Shown one piece after another: positions 26,714 through 35,403 of a stretch of DNA of 64,000 bases; the stretch's first letter is position 1, and each line of letters begins with the position of its first letter. Source of the stretch: Lachnospiraceae bacterium (GTDB taxonomy: Bacteria > Bacillota > Clostridia > Lachnospirales > Lachnospiraceae); NCBI GenBank assembly GCA_902363555.1, contig CABJAM010000009.1, positions 109,711 through 173,710 on the forward strand. Direction: 5' to 3'. The translations under genes and the position numbers were made by a program. The notes under the pieces were generated by a model. The model searched no databases. It saw only the letters and a list, made by a program, of their open reading frames with translations, and had not been told where the DNA came from.

Positions 26714-27400
26714 TTATTCCGCATCAGGATTCTGACTGCGGAAATTCCGGATATGCATATATACTGTATTTTTTGAAATATTCAGTTGCTCGGCGACCTG
26801 TATGACCGCATCTTTCAGATTAAAAATGCCCCGCTGGAAAAGCTGATAGATAATTTCTTTGTTTTTATTGCTGGAGGAAATGGCGGCGTCATTGTAAACC
26901 ACTTCCCGTATTTCTGCAAGGGATGAAAGGATCAGGTCGTCAATGTTATCTGAAAATGTTTCTGCCGGTGTCTGCGCGTTAAAGGCGGCCTCCTGCGGCG
27001 GCATGAAATTCTGGAGGATGGTGGCAAACGGCGCTTCCATATGGAAGTTCATACATAAAAGGCCGATGATGCGCCCGTGCTCGCCGGTAATGGGGATCGT
27101 GCAGGAGCGCAGGAAAGCGCCCGATTTATTTTTATTATAATAGGGAGATACTGTGCGCACCGGGTCCTTTTCCAGCTCGTGAAGCATTTTCAGGGCCAGA
27201 TCTGTGATCGGGGAGCCCTCCTTTCTTCCGGTATATTCACCATTGATGATCTTGATCACCGAGTGGTCCAGACTTTCAAGGCTGTGCAGCACCAGCTCAT
27301 AGCCATCGCCAAGATATGCGCCCAGACCGTCCAGCATGAGCGCGTAAGAATTTAAAATCTGTCTGTCTGTCGCCGTTAATTCAATAAAAGGAGTATCCAT
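26714..27400 (-). CDS. YheO-family transcriptional regulator (PAS-like plus HTH)
   Basis: 228 residues. The N-terminal two thirds is the PAS-like YheO domain (LDGLGAYLGDGYELVLHSLES..., GRIIGLLCMNFHME), and the C-terminus is a helix-turn-helix: QVAEQLNISKNTVYMHIRNF. Members such as DauR control amino acid catabolism genes. AGGTGAT precedes the ATG. It is transcribed divergently from ridA-nhaC-patB with 286 bases between, so it very likely controls that operon in response to an amino acid or its product. The ligand is not known. Confidence 0.88.
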   Translation of the reverse strand: MDTPFIELTATDRQILNSYALMLDGLGAYLGDGYELVLHSLESLDHSVIKIINGEYTGRKEGSPITDLALKMLHELEKDPVRTVSPYYNKNKSGAFLRSCTIPITGEHGRIIGLLCMNFHMEAPFATILQNFMPPQEAAFNAQTPAETFSDNIDDLILSSLAEIREVVYNDAAISSSNKNKEIIYQLFQRGIFNLKDAVIQVAEQLNISKNTVYMHIRNFRSQNPDAE

Positions 27401-27619
27401 AGTATCACCTGTACCTTTCTATAATTCCCGTATAAATGTTTCATCAATATGTACGTATAAGCCTGGGCAATGCTGTGCGATTGCCAAAACGGATGAATAT
27501 CTGACTGAAATATAGTTCATTGTTTTGTTTGATTTTATTATAATCGACACTGAAAAAAATAGCAACAATAACCTGAAAAAAATTTCATTAAATATACGAT
27601 ATAAATAAACAAAATACTA

Positions 27620-27648
27620 TTGACTAAAATATATTTTATTGATATAAT
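27620..27648 (+). promoter_or_regulatory. sigma-A promoter of the ridA operon
   Basis: TTGACT (27620-27625), 17 bases, TATAAT (27643-27648), 38 bases before ridA. The region around and upstream of it, very AT-rich, is the natural place for the operator of the divergent YheO-type regulator, but no clear palindrome stands out. Confidence 0.8.
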
Positions 27649-27686
27649 GCAAATATCAAGAGAAAAACGTAAAGGAGGTGTAAGAA

Positions 27687-28067
27687 ATGCTGAAGCAAAT
27701 TTATACGGAAAATGCTCCGGCGGCCATCGGACCATATGCACAGGCGATGTTGTTCAATGAACTTTTGTTCACTTCTGGACAGATTCCTGTAAATCCGGAA
27801 ACCGGGGAGGTTGAGCGGCGCGAAATCTCGGTTCAGGCGGAACGGGTTATGAAAAATGTCGGAGCGGTTCTTGAGGCGGCCGGAGCTTCATTTGATTCCG
27901 TCATCAAAACTACATGCTTTTTGAGTGATATGAATGATTTTGCTGCATTCAACGAAGTTTATGGAAAATATTTTACCGGCAGACCGGCCCGTTCCTGCGT
28001 GGCTGTTAAGGCTCTGCCAAAGGATGTGCTCTGTGAAGTAGAAGTTATTGCGGTGGTAGAAAAGTAA
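27687..28067 (+). CDS. ridA: RidA family enamine/imine deaminase
   Basis: Hydrolyses reactive 2-aminoacrylate and related enamines, made by PLP enzymes, to keto acids and ammonia. 126 residues, the usual length. Family signatures are clear: APAAIGPYAQAM, LFTSGQIPVNPETGE, VIKTTCFLSDMNDFAAFNEVYGKYF, and the catalytic-site Arg in RPARSCVAV. AAAGGAGGTG precedes the ATG. It is the first gene of an operon with nhaC and a PatB/MalY-type lyase, which itself produces 2-aminoacrylate, so the pairing makes chemical sense. Confidence 0.94.
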   Translation: MLKQIYTENAPAAIGPYAQAMLFNELLFTSGQIPVNPETGEVERREISVQAERVMKNVGAVLEAAGASFDSVIKTTCFLSDMNDFAAFNEVYGKYFTGRPARSCVAVKALPKDVLCEVEVIAVVEK

Positions 28068-28108
28068 AACGAAAGACTGCGCGAGGCGCAAAAGGGGGAT
28101 ATTTAAAA

Positions 28109-29599
28109 ATGGGTGCTAAAAAAGAAAAAGTAAGAGAAAAAAAGAAACCAAGTTTTTTCCTGGCGGTACTTCCGATTCTGGCAATGATTTTGCTGCTGGG
28201 CGTTGGCTACGCGGTGATGGGGTTAAGCCCTGAGGTACTGATGCTCGTATCGGCTGCTGTGGCCGCAGTTATTGCGGTGTATCTGGGCTATACCTGGAAT
28301 GACATTATGAATTCCATTGTTGGAAAGCTTTCTAAAACGATGCCTGCAATATTCATCCTGATTATTGTCGGCTTCCTGATCGGTTCCTGGATGATCGGTG
28401 GAACGATCCCGATGATGGTTTACTATGGACTGAAAATTATCAGCCCGCAGTTTATTGCCGTGACCGCATTTATTGTCACCGCAGTCGTTTCCCTGTGTAC
28501 CGGAACCTCCTGGGGCTCCGCAGGAACCATCGGCGTGGCTCTGATGGGCGTAGCTGCCGGTATGGGCGCTCCGCTGCCGCTGGTGGCCGGTGCCGTCGTT
28601 TCCGGCGCATACTTTGGTGATAAGATGTCACCGCTGTCTGATACGACAAACCTGGCGCCCATTGCAGCCGGCGCCAAGCTGTATGACCATATCGGACATA
28701 TGTTTTATACGACGATCCCCGGCTGTATTATCTGTCTGATCGTTTATACGATCGCCGGCTTTACTGTGGCCGGTGGCGACGCGGTAGCCACACCGGAGAA
28801 GGTAGAGACGATTTTGACAACCTTAAATACAGTATTCAGCTTTAATCCGCTGGTGATCCTGCCTCCGATCATTGTGCTTTTTGGTTCCATTCGCAAGCTG
28901 CCTACGATCCCTGTAATGCTGATCTCCAGTGTTGTGGCTTTCTTTAATGCCGTTGTATTTCAGGATTTCTCGTTACAGCAGTGCTTTAATGCAGCAATCA
29001 GCGGCTTCAATCTGGACATGGTGACCAGAGCCGGATTTGATGCAGCGACCCTGATCCCGGATATCCCAAGACTGCTGGAACGCGGCGGTATGCTCTCCAT
29101 GCTGAACACCGTGCTGATTGCCTTTTGTGCTTACGGTTTTGCCGGAACACTGGCAGTGACCGGATCTTTGGATATCGTACTGAACAAGCTGATGAAGTCG
29201 GTAAAGAGCACAGGCGGACTTATTGTTTCCACCATCGTTTCCTGTATTACTGCTGTATTTGTAACGAGCAACGGACAGCTTTCCATCCTTGTTCCGGGTG
29301 AAATGTTTGCCAAGACTTATATTAAAAAAGGCCTTCAGCCGAAAAACCTTTCCAGAACACTTGAGGATTCCGCAACAGTTGTGGAGCCTATCGTACCCTG
29401 GACCGCAGCCGGCGTTTATATGGCAACAACACTGGGCGTTTCCACATTGGCATATCTGCCATGGGCTATTTTGTGCTACACAGGTGTGATCTTTGCAACC
29501 ATCTGGGGCTTCACCGGCTTTGGTATTGCCAAGATCAAACCGGGCGATGAATACTACGATGAATATCTGGCGCTTCAAAAGGAAGACGAGGCAGCCTGA
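28109..29599 (+). CDS. nhaC: NhaC family Na+/H+ antiporter-type transporter
   Basis: A 496-residue polytopic membrane protein of the ion transporter superfamily. The typical features are TGTSWGSAGTIGVALMGVA and SGAYFGDKMSPLSDTTNLAPIAAG in the first half and VTSNGQLSILVPGEMFA and LEDSATVVEPIVPWTAAG in the second. NhaC relatives exchange Na+ for H+, and some (MleN-like) couple this to organic or amino acid exchange. Placed between ridA and a C-S lyase under an amino-acid-type regulator, it may import the lyase substrate or export a product; that is inference. AAGGGGGATA precedes the ATG. Confidence 0.92.
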   Translation: MGAKKEKVREKKKPSFFLAVLPILAMILLLGVGYAVMGLSPEVLMLVSAAVAAVIAVYLGYTWNDIMNSIVGKLSKTMPAIFILIIVGFLIGSWMIGGTIPMMVYYGLKIISPQFIAVTAFIVTAVVSLCTGTSWGSAGTIGVALMGVAAGMGAPLPLVAGAVVSGAYFGDKMSPLSDTTNLAPIAAGAKLYDHIGHMFYTTIPGCIICLIVYTIAGFTVAGGDAVATPEKVETILTTLNTVFSFNPLVILPPIIVLFGSIRKLPTIPVMLISSVVAFFNAVVFQDFSLQQCFNAAISGFNLDMVTRAGFDAATLIPDIPRLLERGGMLSMLNTVLIAFCAYGFAGTLAVTGSLDIVLNKLMKSVKSTGGLIVSTIVSCITAVFVTSNGQLSILVPGEMFAKTYIKKGLQPKNLSRTLEDSATVVEPIVPWTAAGVYMATTLGVSTLAYLPWAILCYTGVIFATIWGFTGFGIAKIKPGDEYYDEYLALQKEDEAA

Positions 29600-29632
29600 C
29601 GCCGCAGGGCAGGTCTTTGAGGAGGAATTTTA

Positions 29633-30808
29633 ATGGGAATGGAATTTGATTTTGATACGATGATCAACCGCAGAAATACCAATTGCGGGAAATGGGATAC
29701 TATGGATAAAAAGTATGGCTGTGAAGACATGCTCCATCTGGGCGTGGCCGACATGGATTTTAAGGCGCCGGACCCGATTCTGGACGGACTTCGCGACATA
29801 CTGGACATGGGCGTTTTAGGCTATACGGATTTGAGCGACCGGTTTTTTGAAAGTATACAGCGCTGGTATAAAAAGCAGTATCAGATCGATGTACCAAGAG
29901 AGTGGATCGTCTTCTGCCCGCGCATCAATGTGGCGTCCAGTATTTGTGTGGACACTTACACCGACAAGGGCGACGGCGTGATTATGAATACGCCGGCCTA
30001 TGGGCCGCTGCGCAGTGCCATTGAAAAAAATGACAGGAGCTTTCTGGCCAGCCCGCTCAAGCGCGATGGCGATCGCTACGTGCTGGATTTTGAACATATG
30101 GAGAGTCTGGTGGATGTACGGACAAAAATGCTCATTATGTGCAATCCTCATAATCCTACCGGACGCTGCTGGACGAAGGAGGAGCTGACGCAGGCCGCCG
30201 AATTTTGCCGCAGGCATGATCTGATTTTATTCAGTGATGAAATCCACGGCGATCTGGTGGCTGAGGGTGTGACACATTATTCCACCCTGAATATTACGGA
30301 CGATATTAATGAGCGGCTGATTTTAGCGACCTCTCCGGCAAAAACATTTAATATCCCGGGCGTTATTGTGTCTTATATGATCATTCCCAACGAAGACCTG
30401 AGAAAGCAGATGGCCAAAACCATCGACCGTATAGGCATGCATAACCCGACGATCTTTGCGGTGACCGCTGTGGAGAAGGCGTACACGGAGTGTGACGACT
30501 GGTATGTGGCGGTAAAGAAATATATTGACGCCAACGAGGCTTTTACAAGAGCTTATTTTGCGGAGCATTTCCCGGCGTTTCATATTCTTCCCCGGGAAGG
30601 CACCTACCTGCTGTGGATCGATTATTCGGCATTGGGGATGTCGGAGGAGGCGCTGGAGCAGTGGTTTCTCCGGGAGGCCAATGTGTCCGTTTACATGGGC
30701 AGCGTATTTGGCGAAGCCGGCGTCGGTTATATGCGGCTGAATCTGGCGTCACCGCGGGCGATGCTGGAAGCGGCGTATGAGCGGATGCGCAAGGCATGGC
30801 GGTTTTAA
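29633..30808 (+). CDS. PatB/MalY family PLP-dependent C-S lyase (aminotransferase fold I/II)
   Basis: Cleaves cystathionine, cysteine or related beta-substituted amino acids to pyruvate, ammonia and a thiol. 391 residues, usual length. Visible: MLHLGVADMDFKAPDPI near the N-terminus, the substrate-site NPHNPTGRCWTKEEL, the PLP-ring Asp in ILFSDEIHGDL, the PLP-lysine in ATSPAKTFNIPG (about residue 238), and the C-terminal Arg in YMRLNLASPR. GAGGAATTT precedes the ATG. It is third in the ridA-nhaC operon. A plain aminotransferase is the alternative. Confidence 0.9.
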   Translation: MGMEFDFDTMINRRNTNCGKWDTMDKKYGCEDMLHLGVADMDFKAPDPILDGLRDILDMGVLGYTDLSDRFFESIQRWYKKQYQIDVPREWIVFCPRINVASSICVDTYTDKGDGVIMNTPAYGPLRSAIEKNDRSFLASPLKRDGDRYVLDFEHMESLVDVRTKMLIMCNPHNPTGRCWTKEELTQAAEFCRRHDLILFSDEIHGDLVAEGVTHYSTLNITDDINERLILATSPAKTFNIPGVIVSYMIIPNEDLRKQMAKTIDRIGMHNPTIFAVTAVEKAYTECDDWYVAVKKYIDANEAFTRAYFAEHFPAFHILPREGTYLLWIDYSALGMSEEALEQWFLREANVSVYMGSVFGEAGVGYMRLNLASPRAMLEAAYERMRKAWRF

Positions 30809-30814
30809 TGCAAT

Positions 30815-31693
30815 TTATCCTTCCATTGGCCCGGAGAGCTGCTTTCGATATTCATTGGGCGAAATACCATATTCCTTTTTGAAATACCGGAAGAAGGAGG
30901 AATAGCTGTTAAAGCCGTAATCCGCGGCGATCTTATCCATGGAATCATTGCCGATCAGCGCGTTTTTGCAGGCCTCCAGCCGCCGTTTAATGATATACTG
31001 GTGGATAGAGATGCCCATGGTTTCCGTAAATGTATGGGAAATATAATATTTATTGAGAAAGAATGCATCGGCGAGCATATCCAGCGTAATATTTTCACGG
31101 ATATGCGCGTCGATGTATGTACATATCTTACTTTTAAAGGACAACGTCACCGGAACCTGCTGGTGATCCGTTTCATAAACGCAGCGGCTCAAGGTGAGCA
31201 TGATGGACGACATCACAAGCAATATCTGCTCACCGCTGCCGAACCGGTTTTCCTGGCGCTCCCGGATGATCTGAAGCAGCTTGTTTTGCAGATCATTAAA
31301 GATCACATTTTCAATTCGCAGCACCGGATGGCGGAGCTTTTCACGGCTGTGGACAAATATATAATCCAGAGCCTCGGTTTTAGAGAAATACTTCTTATAA
31401 TAATCTTTATGTATCCAAAGCACAAACCGGCGGTAGGGTACACCGGCATCAATAAAGGACGGACAGTGCGGCACGCCCGGCGGGATCACAAGCACACTGC
31501 CCGGACGGATGCGGTGGGCATTGCCATCAACGGTTATTTCCAGATTTCCTTCCAGAAAAAAGTAAAATTCATAAAAATTATGGGTATGCGTACTCACGCC
31601 CTTGCTTGGGTAATCCTTGTAGTAGTAAAGCTCAAAGGAATTTTCGAGCATGTATTGGCGGTACATAAATGTGGTGCTGTCCGGAGATTTCAT
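30815..31693 (-). CDS. AraC family transcriptional regulator with cupin sensor
   Basis: 292 residues. The N-terminal cupin (HTHNFYEFYFFLEGNLEITVDG..., PGSVLVIPPGVPHC) binds a sugar or other effector, and the C-terminal AraC domain has two helix-turn-helix motifs: LDMLADAFFLNKYYISHTFTE and MDKIAADYGFNSYSSFFRYFKKEYG. AGAGGAGG lies just upstream on the minus strand. It converges tightly on the PatB-type gene, and the divergent neighbour after a 359-base gap is the radical SAM maturase, so either that gene or a distant sugar locus may be its target. Confidence 0.9.
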   Translation of the reverse strand: MKSPDSTTFMYRQYMLENSFELYYYKDYPSKGVSTHTHNFYEFYFFLEGNLEITVDGNAHRIRPGSVLVIPPGVPHCPSFIDAGVPYRRFVLWIHKDYYKKYFSKTEALDYIFVHSREKLRHPVLRIENVIFNDLQNKLLQIIRERQENRFGSGEQILLVMSSIMLTLSRCVYETDHQQVPVTLSFKSKICTYIDAHIRENITLDMLADAFFLNKYYISHTFTETMGISIHQYIIKRRLEACKNALIGNDSMDKIAADYGFNSYSSFFRYFKKEYGISPNEYRKQLSGPMEG

Positions 31694-31789
31694 GGGGGCC
31701 TCCTCTGATAAAACATACTGTTCCTTTAATCATACAATAAATCGATCCGGATGCCAAGGGCTTCCCTTTTTTAATTTATTTATTTGAAT

Positions 31790-31945
31790 GGCCAAGGTTG
31801 TTCACACCCACGCCACTCACTACGCTGAGTGGCTGGGAACGGAGCGTAAATTCGGCCAATGAGCCGGCCCCTCGCCGCAGGCGACTTCAAATGGGTCGGC
31901 GAAGTTACTGTTTACTGGCCTGCCAGTGAACAGTAACTAGCCAAG
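31790..31945. repeat. structured intergenic region with two hairpins
   Basis: In the 359-base gap between the AraC and maturase genes: GCCACTCA/TGAGTGGC (31812-31833), a GC-rich middle with GAGCCGGCCCC, and a 16-base-pair stem AGTTACTGTTTACTGG/CCAGTGAACAGTAACT (31903-31938) containing P1-like AGTTACTGTT. No gene fits. It may be a repeat cluster or the leader of the downstream gene. Confidence 0.55.
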
Positions 31946-32052
31946 TTGAATAAATTATGATAAAATCAACGATATATAGATTTTACGACAGGAAGCCCGA
32001 AAGCGGCGCTTCGCTAAATACATAAATGGATAAATACAAGGGGGAAATCGTT

Positions 32053-33165
32053 ATGCCGCCAGTAAACCTGCTGATAAAGCCAGCCTCCGGGCTGTGCAAT
32101 ATGAAATGTGACTATTGCTTTTATTGTGACGAAACCGAAAAAAGAGAACAGGCCTCCTATGGCCTGATGAACGAAAAGACACTGAAAAATGTCATCCGAA
32201 AAGCTGTTTTATACGCCGAGGGCTCATGTACGATCGCATTCCAGGGGGGAGAACCCACGCTGTGCGGGCTGCCCTATTTTGAGAAGGTTATCGAATACGT
32301 CAACCACTATAATCGGAACAATGTCCGAATCGACTACGCCCTTCAGACCAATGGCTTTGGTATTACAGAGGAATGGTGCCAGTTTTTTGTGCGCAATCAT
32401 TTCCTCGTGGGCTTATCCATTGACGGACTGAAATCCATCCACGACCAGTACCGTCACAGCAAAAGCGGCGAGGGCAGTTTTGACCGGATCATGGAGACGG
32501 TACGGTTATTTGACAAGTATAAGGTGGAATATAATATACTTACGGTGGTGCACCGCCAGGTGGCCGAGAATATACGGACGATCTACAAGGATTACCGCAG
32601 CCGGGGATGGGATTATATGCAGTTTATCACCTGTCTGGACCCGCTGGGGGAGGAACGGGGGAAAATGGAATATTCACTGCTTCCCAAAACCTATGGGAAA
32701 TTTCTGATCGACCTGTTTGATCTGTGGTATGAGGACTGGAAGGCCGGACATCAGCCCTATATCCGTCAGTTTGATAACTATGTGGGCATTATTGTGGGAT
32801 ACTACCCGGAATCGTGTGAGCAGCGGGGAATCTGCGGTATACAGAATGTCATCGAGGCGGACGGCGGCGTTTATCCGTGTGATTTCTATGTCCTGGATCC
32901 GTTTTGTCTGGGCAATCTCAATACGAACAGTATGGCCCAGATCCAGGATAAACGCCGTGAGATCGGTTTTATCGAGCGCTCCAAAACCCATTCGCCGGAA
33001 TGTCTGGCCTGTAAGTGGCACAGCCTTTGCCGGGGCGGCTGCTACCGGAGCCGGGAGGGAGAAAAGGATAATTATTTCTGTCCGGGATATAAGATGTTTT
33101 TTGAGGCCTGCTATGACCGGATGAAGGAAATTGCAGATAAGTATATAAAGGAACAGTTAAGATAG
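32053..33165 (+). CDS. anaerobic sulfatase-maturase-type radical SAM enzyme
   Basis: Family members oxidise a Cys or Ser of a sulfatase to formylglycine without oxygen. About 370 residues: radical SAM cluster motif CNMKCDYCFYC (about residues 17-27), GGEPTLCG, then a SPASM region with iron-sulfur cysteines (CEQRGICG, YPCDFYVL, CLACKWHSLCRGGC, FCPGY). ATG 32053 follows AAGGGGGAAA; the frame extends to 32026 without a good ribosome site. No sulfatase is in the window, so it may serve a distant sulfatase or act in another peptide modification. Start and family are well supported. Confidence 0.88.
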   Translation: MPPVNLLIKPASGLCNMKCDYCFYCDETEKREQASYGLMNEKTLKNVIRKAVLYAEGSCTIAFQGGEPTLCGLPYFEKVIEYVNHYNRNNVRIDYALQTNGFGITEEWCQFFVRNHFLVGLSIDGLKSIHDQYRHSKSGEGSFDRIMETVRLFDKYKVEYNILTVVHRQVAENIRTIYKDYRSRGWDYMQFITCLDPLGEERGKMEYSLLPKTYGKFLIDLFDLWYEDWKAGHQPYIRQFDNYVGIIVGYYPESCEQRGICGIQNVIEADGGVYPCDFYVLDPFCLGNLNTNSMAQIQDKRREIGFIERSKTHSPECLACKWHSLCRGGCYRSREGEKDNYFCPGYKMFFEACYDRMKEIADKYIKEQLR

Positions 33166-33176
33166 GGGTGCGTCTT

Positions 33177-33590
33177 ATGAATGAGCGGATGTTATGCAAA
33201 CAAACCATGCCAAGTGTGACGGAGATGACGGCATATTGTGGAGATTGTGGAGCTCTGTTTACCCGGCTGAATGCGTGGCTGTCTGAAACTTTTGACACCG
33301 AGCAGGAAATAAAATTTCCTTATGGAAATCACTATGGCTGGTGCATTGCTCATAAAAAGAAGAAAAAATTAGTATGCAATATTTTTCCAGAAGATCGTTC
33401 ATTTACTGTAATGATAAGATTATCGGATGCCCAATACGATCGTGTCTTTGATCATGCGCAGGCATATATGCAAAATTATATTGATAATAAATATCCATGT
33501 GGCGATGGCGGATGGATCCATTATCGCATTACATGTGAAGAACAATTAGAAGATATTAAAAAATTACTGGATGTTAAATGTGCCTCTTAG
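33177..33590 (+). CDS. DUF3788 family protein
   Basis: 137 residues, soluble, compact alpha/beta. Family-like pieces: LNAWLSETFDTEQEIKFPYG, GWCIAHKKKKKLVCNIFPE, FTVMIRLSDAQYDRVF, and WIHYRITCEEQLEDIKKLL at the end. ATG 33177 follows AGGGGTG; a GTG at 33168 is in frame but less likely. It starts 11 bases after the maturase gene and is probably co-transcribed. The function is unknown. Confidence 0.75.
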   Translation: MNERMLCKQTMPSVTEMTAYCGDCGALFTRLNAWLSETFDTEQEIKFPYGNHYGWCIAHKKKKKLVCNIFPEDRSFTVMIRLSDAQYDRVFDHAQAYMQNYIDNKYPCGDGGWIHYRITCEEQLEDIKKLLDVKCAS

Positions 33591-33690
33591 ATAAAGATCA
33601 GAAAGTGCTGCTCCTCCAATTCTTGTATTTATGGCGCGGATGCGTTATATTATAAGCAGCGATAATAACGCGGTTGGGGGAGTAACATTA

Positions 33691-35403
33691 ATGAAACGTA
33701 TCCATTCTGTGAAGTATAAAATTGTTGGAATACTCATGGGCGCCCTGGTGCCCATGGCTGTTTTTATTCTGTGCTACAATATCTATATGCTGAACTTTGT
33801 CAATGACAAAGTGGCCCAGTCCGGCACCGCCACCCTGAATCTTTATTGCCGTCAATTTCAGATGCTGCTTGAACAGATTGAAAAGGAAATGACGGATACT
33901 CTTGTGAATGATAATAACTTTAAATCGCTGGCCTATATGACAAAGCCCGATGCCACCGAGGCCCATTTTCTCACCTACGAGCTGTGCCAGAAATATAAAA
34001 GCCGGATCGGCCGGACCGACACGATTTCGGCCTGTATGATTTACAGTGGGAAAAATGATCTGCTGCGCAGCAGCTACGGAACCGCTGTTTCCGGAGCGGT
34101 GCTCAAGGAGTCTCTGGAGCGTTATTTTAAAGAGCTTCTGGCGGAAGGAAAATCCGTGGTGAAAAATTCATGGACGCATTATATTCTGGATGGGCAGGCA
34201 TTTCTTTACCGTGTTGCCGGTTATCAGGACACCTATGAAATTTGTCTCATAAGTCTTAAGGATACCCCGCTGCTCCAGGATATGAAATCAAGTACGACTG
34301 AAAAAATTGTGTTTTTTGGTGGTCCGGCGGCATTGACGGAAATGGAATTTGTAGACAAGAGTCAAATCGTGCTGGAAAACCGGGAGCAGGAATACTTTTC
34401 CGGAAAGAACAATAAATATCTTGTCATTCCCGGGGCGCTGTCGGGAACAGATATTTCCATGGCCTATATTATGGAGTATAACGGCGTGGTCAACCAGTTG
34501 AACCGGACTCAGACGATTTTGATGATCCTGTCCATTATTACTTTGTGTGTCCTGCCGGTCGCTTATTTTTCCATGAAGCGGTTATTCTTTCGTCCGATGG
34601 ACCGTCTGGAGGAAACGATGGAGGCCATCCGGGCAGGCAATATGGATGCGCCGCAGCAGGTGGATTATACAGATAAAGAGTTTATCCAGGTCAATGATAC
34701 TTTTACCGGCATGCTGGAGCAGATCAGGGAGCTGCGCATTGAGAAATACGAAAAGGAGCTGGAGGCAAAGAATGTGGCGCTGCGCTACTACCAGAAGCAG
34801 ATCCGCCCTCATTTCTTCCTCAACTGCCTGAAAAGCCTTTACGGTCTGGCCCAGAAACGGGATTTTTCAGCCATTCAGGACAATATAATAATACTTTCCG
34901 ACCACCTCAGATACATGCTGCGCAATAATCATATGGCGGTAGACCTGTCCGAGGAGCTGGCCTATGTGGAAAATTATATCCGGCTCCAGCAGATGAATGC
35001 CAAGTATCCGCCGGAATGCGACATACATAATGCGCTCGGTTCCGACAGCTTTAAAATACCACCGATCTCGATTTTATCGTTTGTGGAAAATTCGGTAAAA
35101 TATTTTAAGGGCAATGGCAGTGGTCTGAAAATTAAAATAAATATATGCCGTCTTTACGACGGTACGGAAGCGCTGGTGAACATATCTGTCTATGATAATG
35201 GTGCAGGATTTTCGCAGGAGGAGCTGCAATGGCTGAATTATCTGGAGGATGCGCCATATTTTGACGAGCATATCGGAATCTATAATGTGATCCAGCGGTT
35301 TAAGCTGTATTTTGGCGGGGAAAATGCTGTGTTTGCCTTTTCCAATGATTATGGTGCCAAGGTAGATATTTTTATACGGGAGGATGAAGGGGTTGAACGA
35401 TAA
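33691..35403 (+). CDS. YesM-type sensor histidine kinase
   Basis: Membrane sensor for an extracellular sugar signal. About 570 residues: N-terminal helix (ILMGALVPMAVFILCYNIY), extracellular region of about 240 residues, second helix (TILMILSIITLCVLPVAYF), HAMP, then the His_kinase domain with phospho-acceptor His in QIRPHFFLNCLKSLYGL, and HATPase boxes FVENSVKYF and DNGAGF. ATG 33691 follows GGGGGAG, giving a better start than 33631. Its end overlaps the yesN-type gene. With it, it very probably controls the ABC importer genes just downstream. Confidence 0.92.
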   Translation: MKRIHSVKYKIVGILMGALVPMAVFILCYNIYMLNFVNDKVAQSGTATLNLYCRQFQMLLEQIEKEMTDTLVNDNNFKSLAYMTKPDATEAHFLTYELCQKYKSRIGRTDTISACMIYSGKNDLLRSSYGTAVSGAVLKESLERYFKELLAEGKSVVKNSWTHYILDGQAFLYRVAGYQDTYEICLISLKDTPLLQDMKSSTTEKIVFFGGPAALTEMEFVDKSQIVLENREQEYFSGKNNKYLVIPGALSGTDISMAYIMEYNGVVNQLNRTQTILMILSIITLCVLPVAYFSMKRLFFRPMDRLEETMEAIRAGNMDAPQQVDYTDKEFIQVNDTFTGMLEQIRELRIEKYEKELEAKNVALRYYQKQIRPHFFLNCLKSLYGLAQKRDFSAIQDNIIILSDHLRYMLRNNHMAVDLSEELAYVENYIRLQQMNAKYPPECDIHNALGSDSFKIPPISILSFVENSVKYFKGNGSGLKIKINICRLYDGTEALVNISVYDNGAGFSQEELQWLNYLEDAPYFDEHIGIYNVIQRFKLYFGGENAVFAFSNDYGAKVDIFIREDEGVER

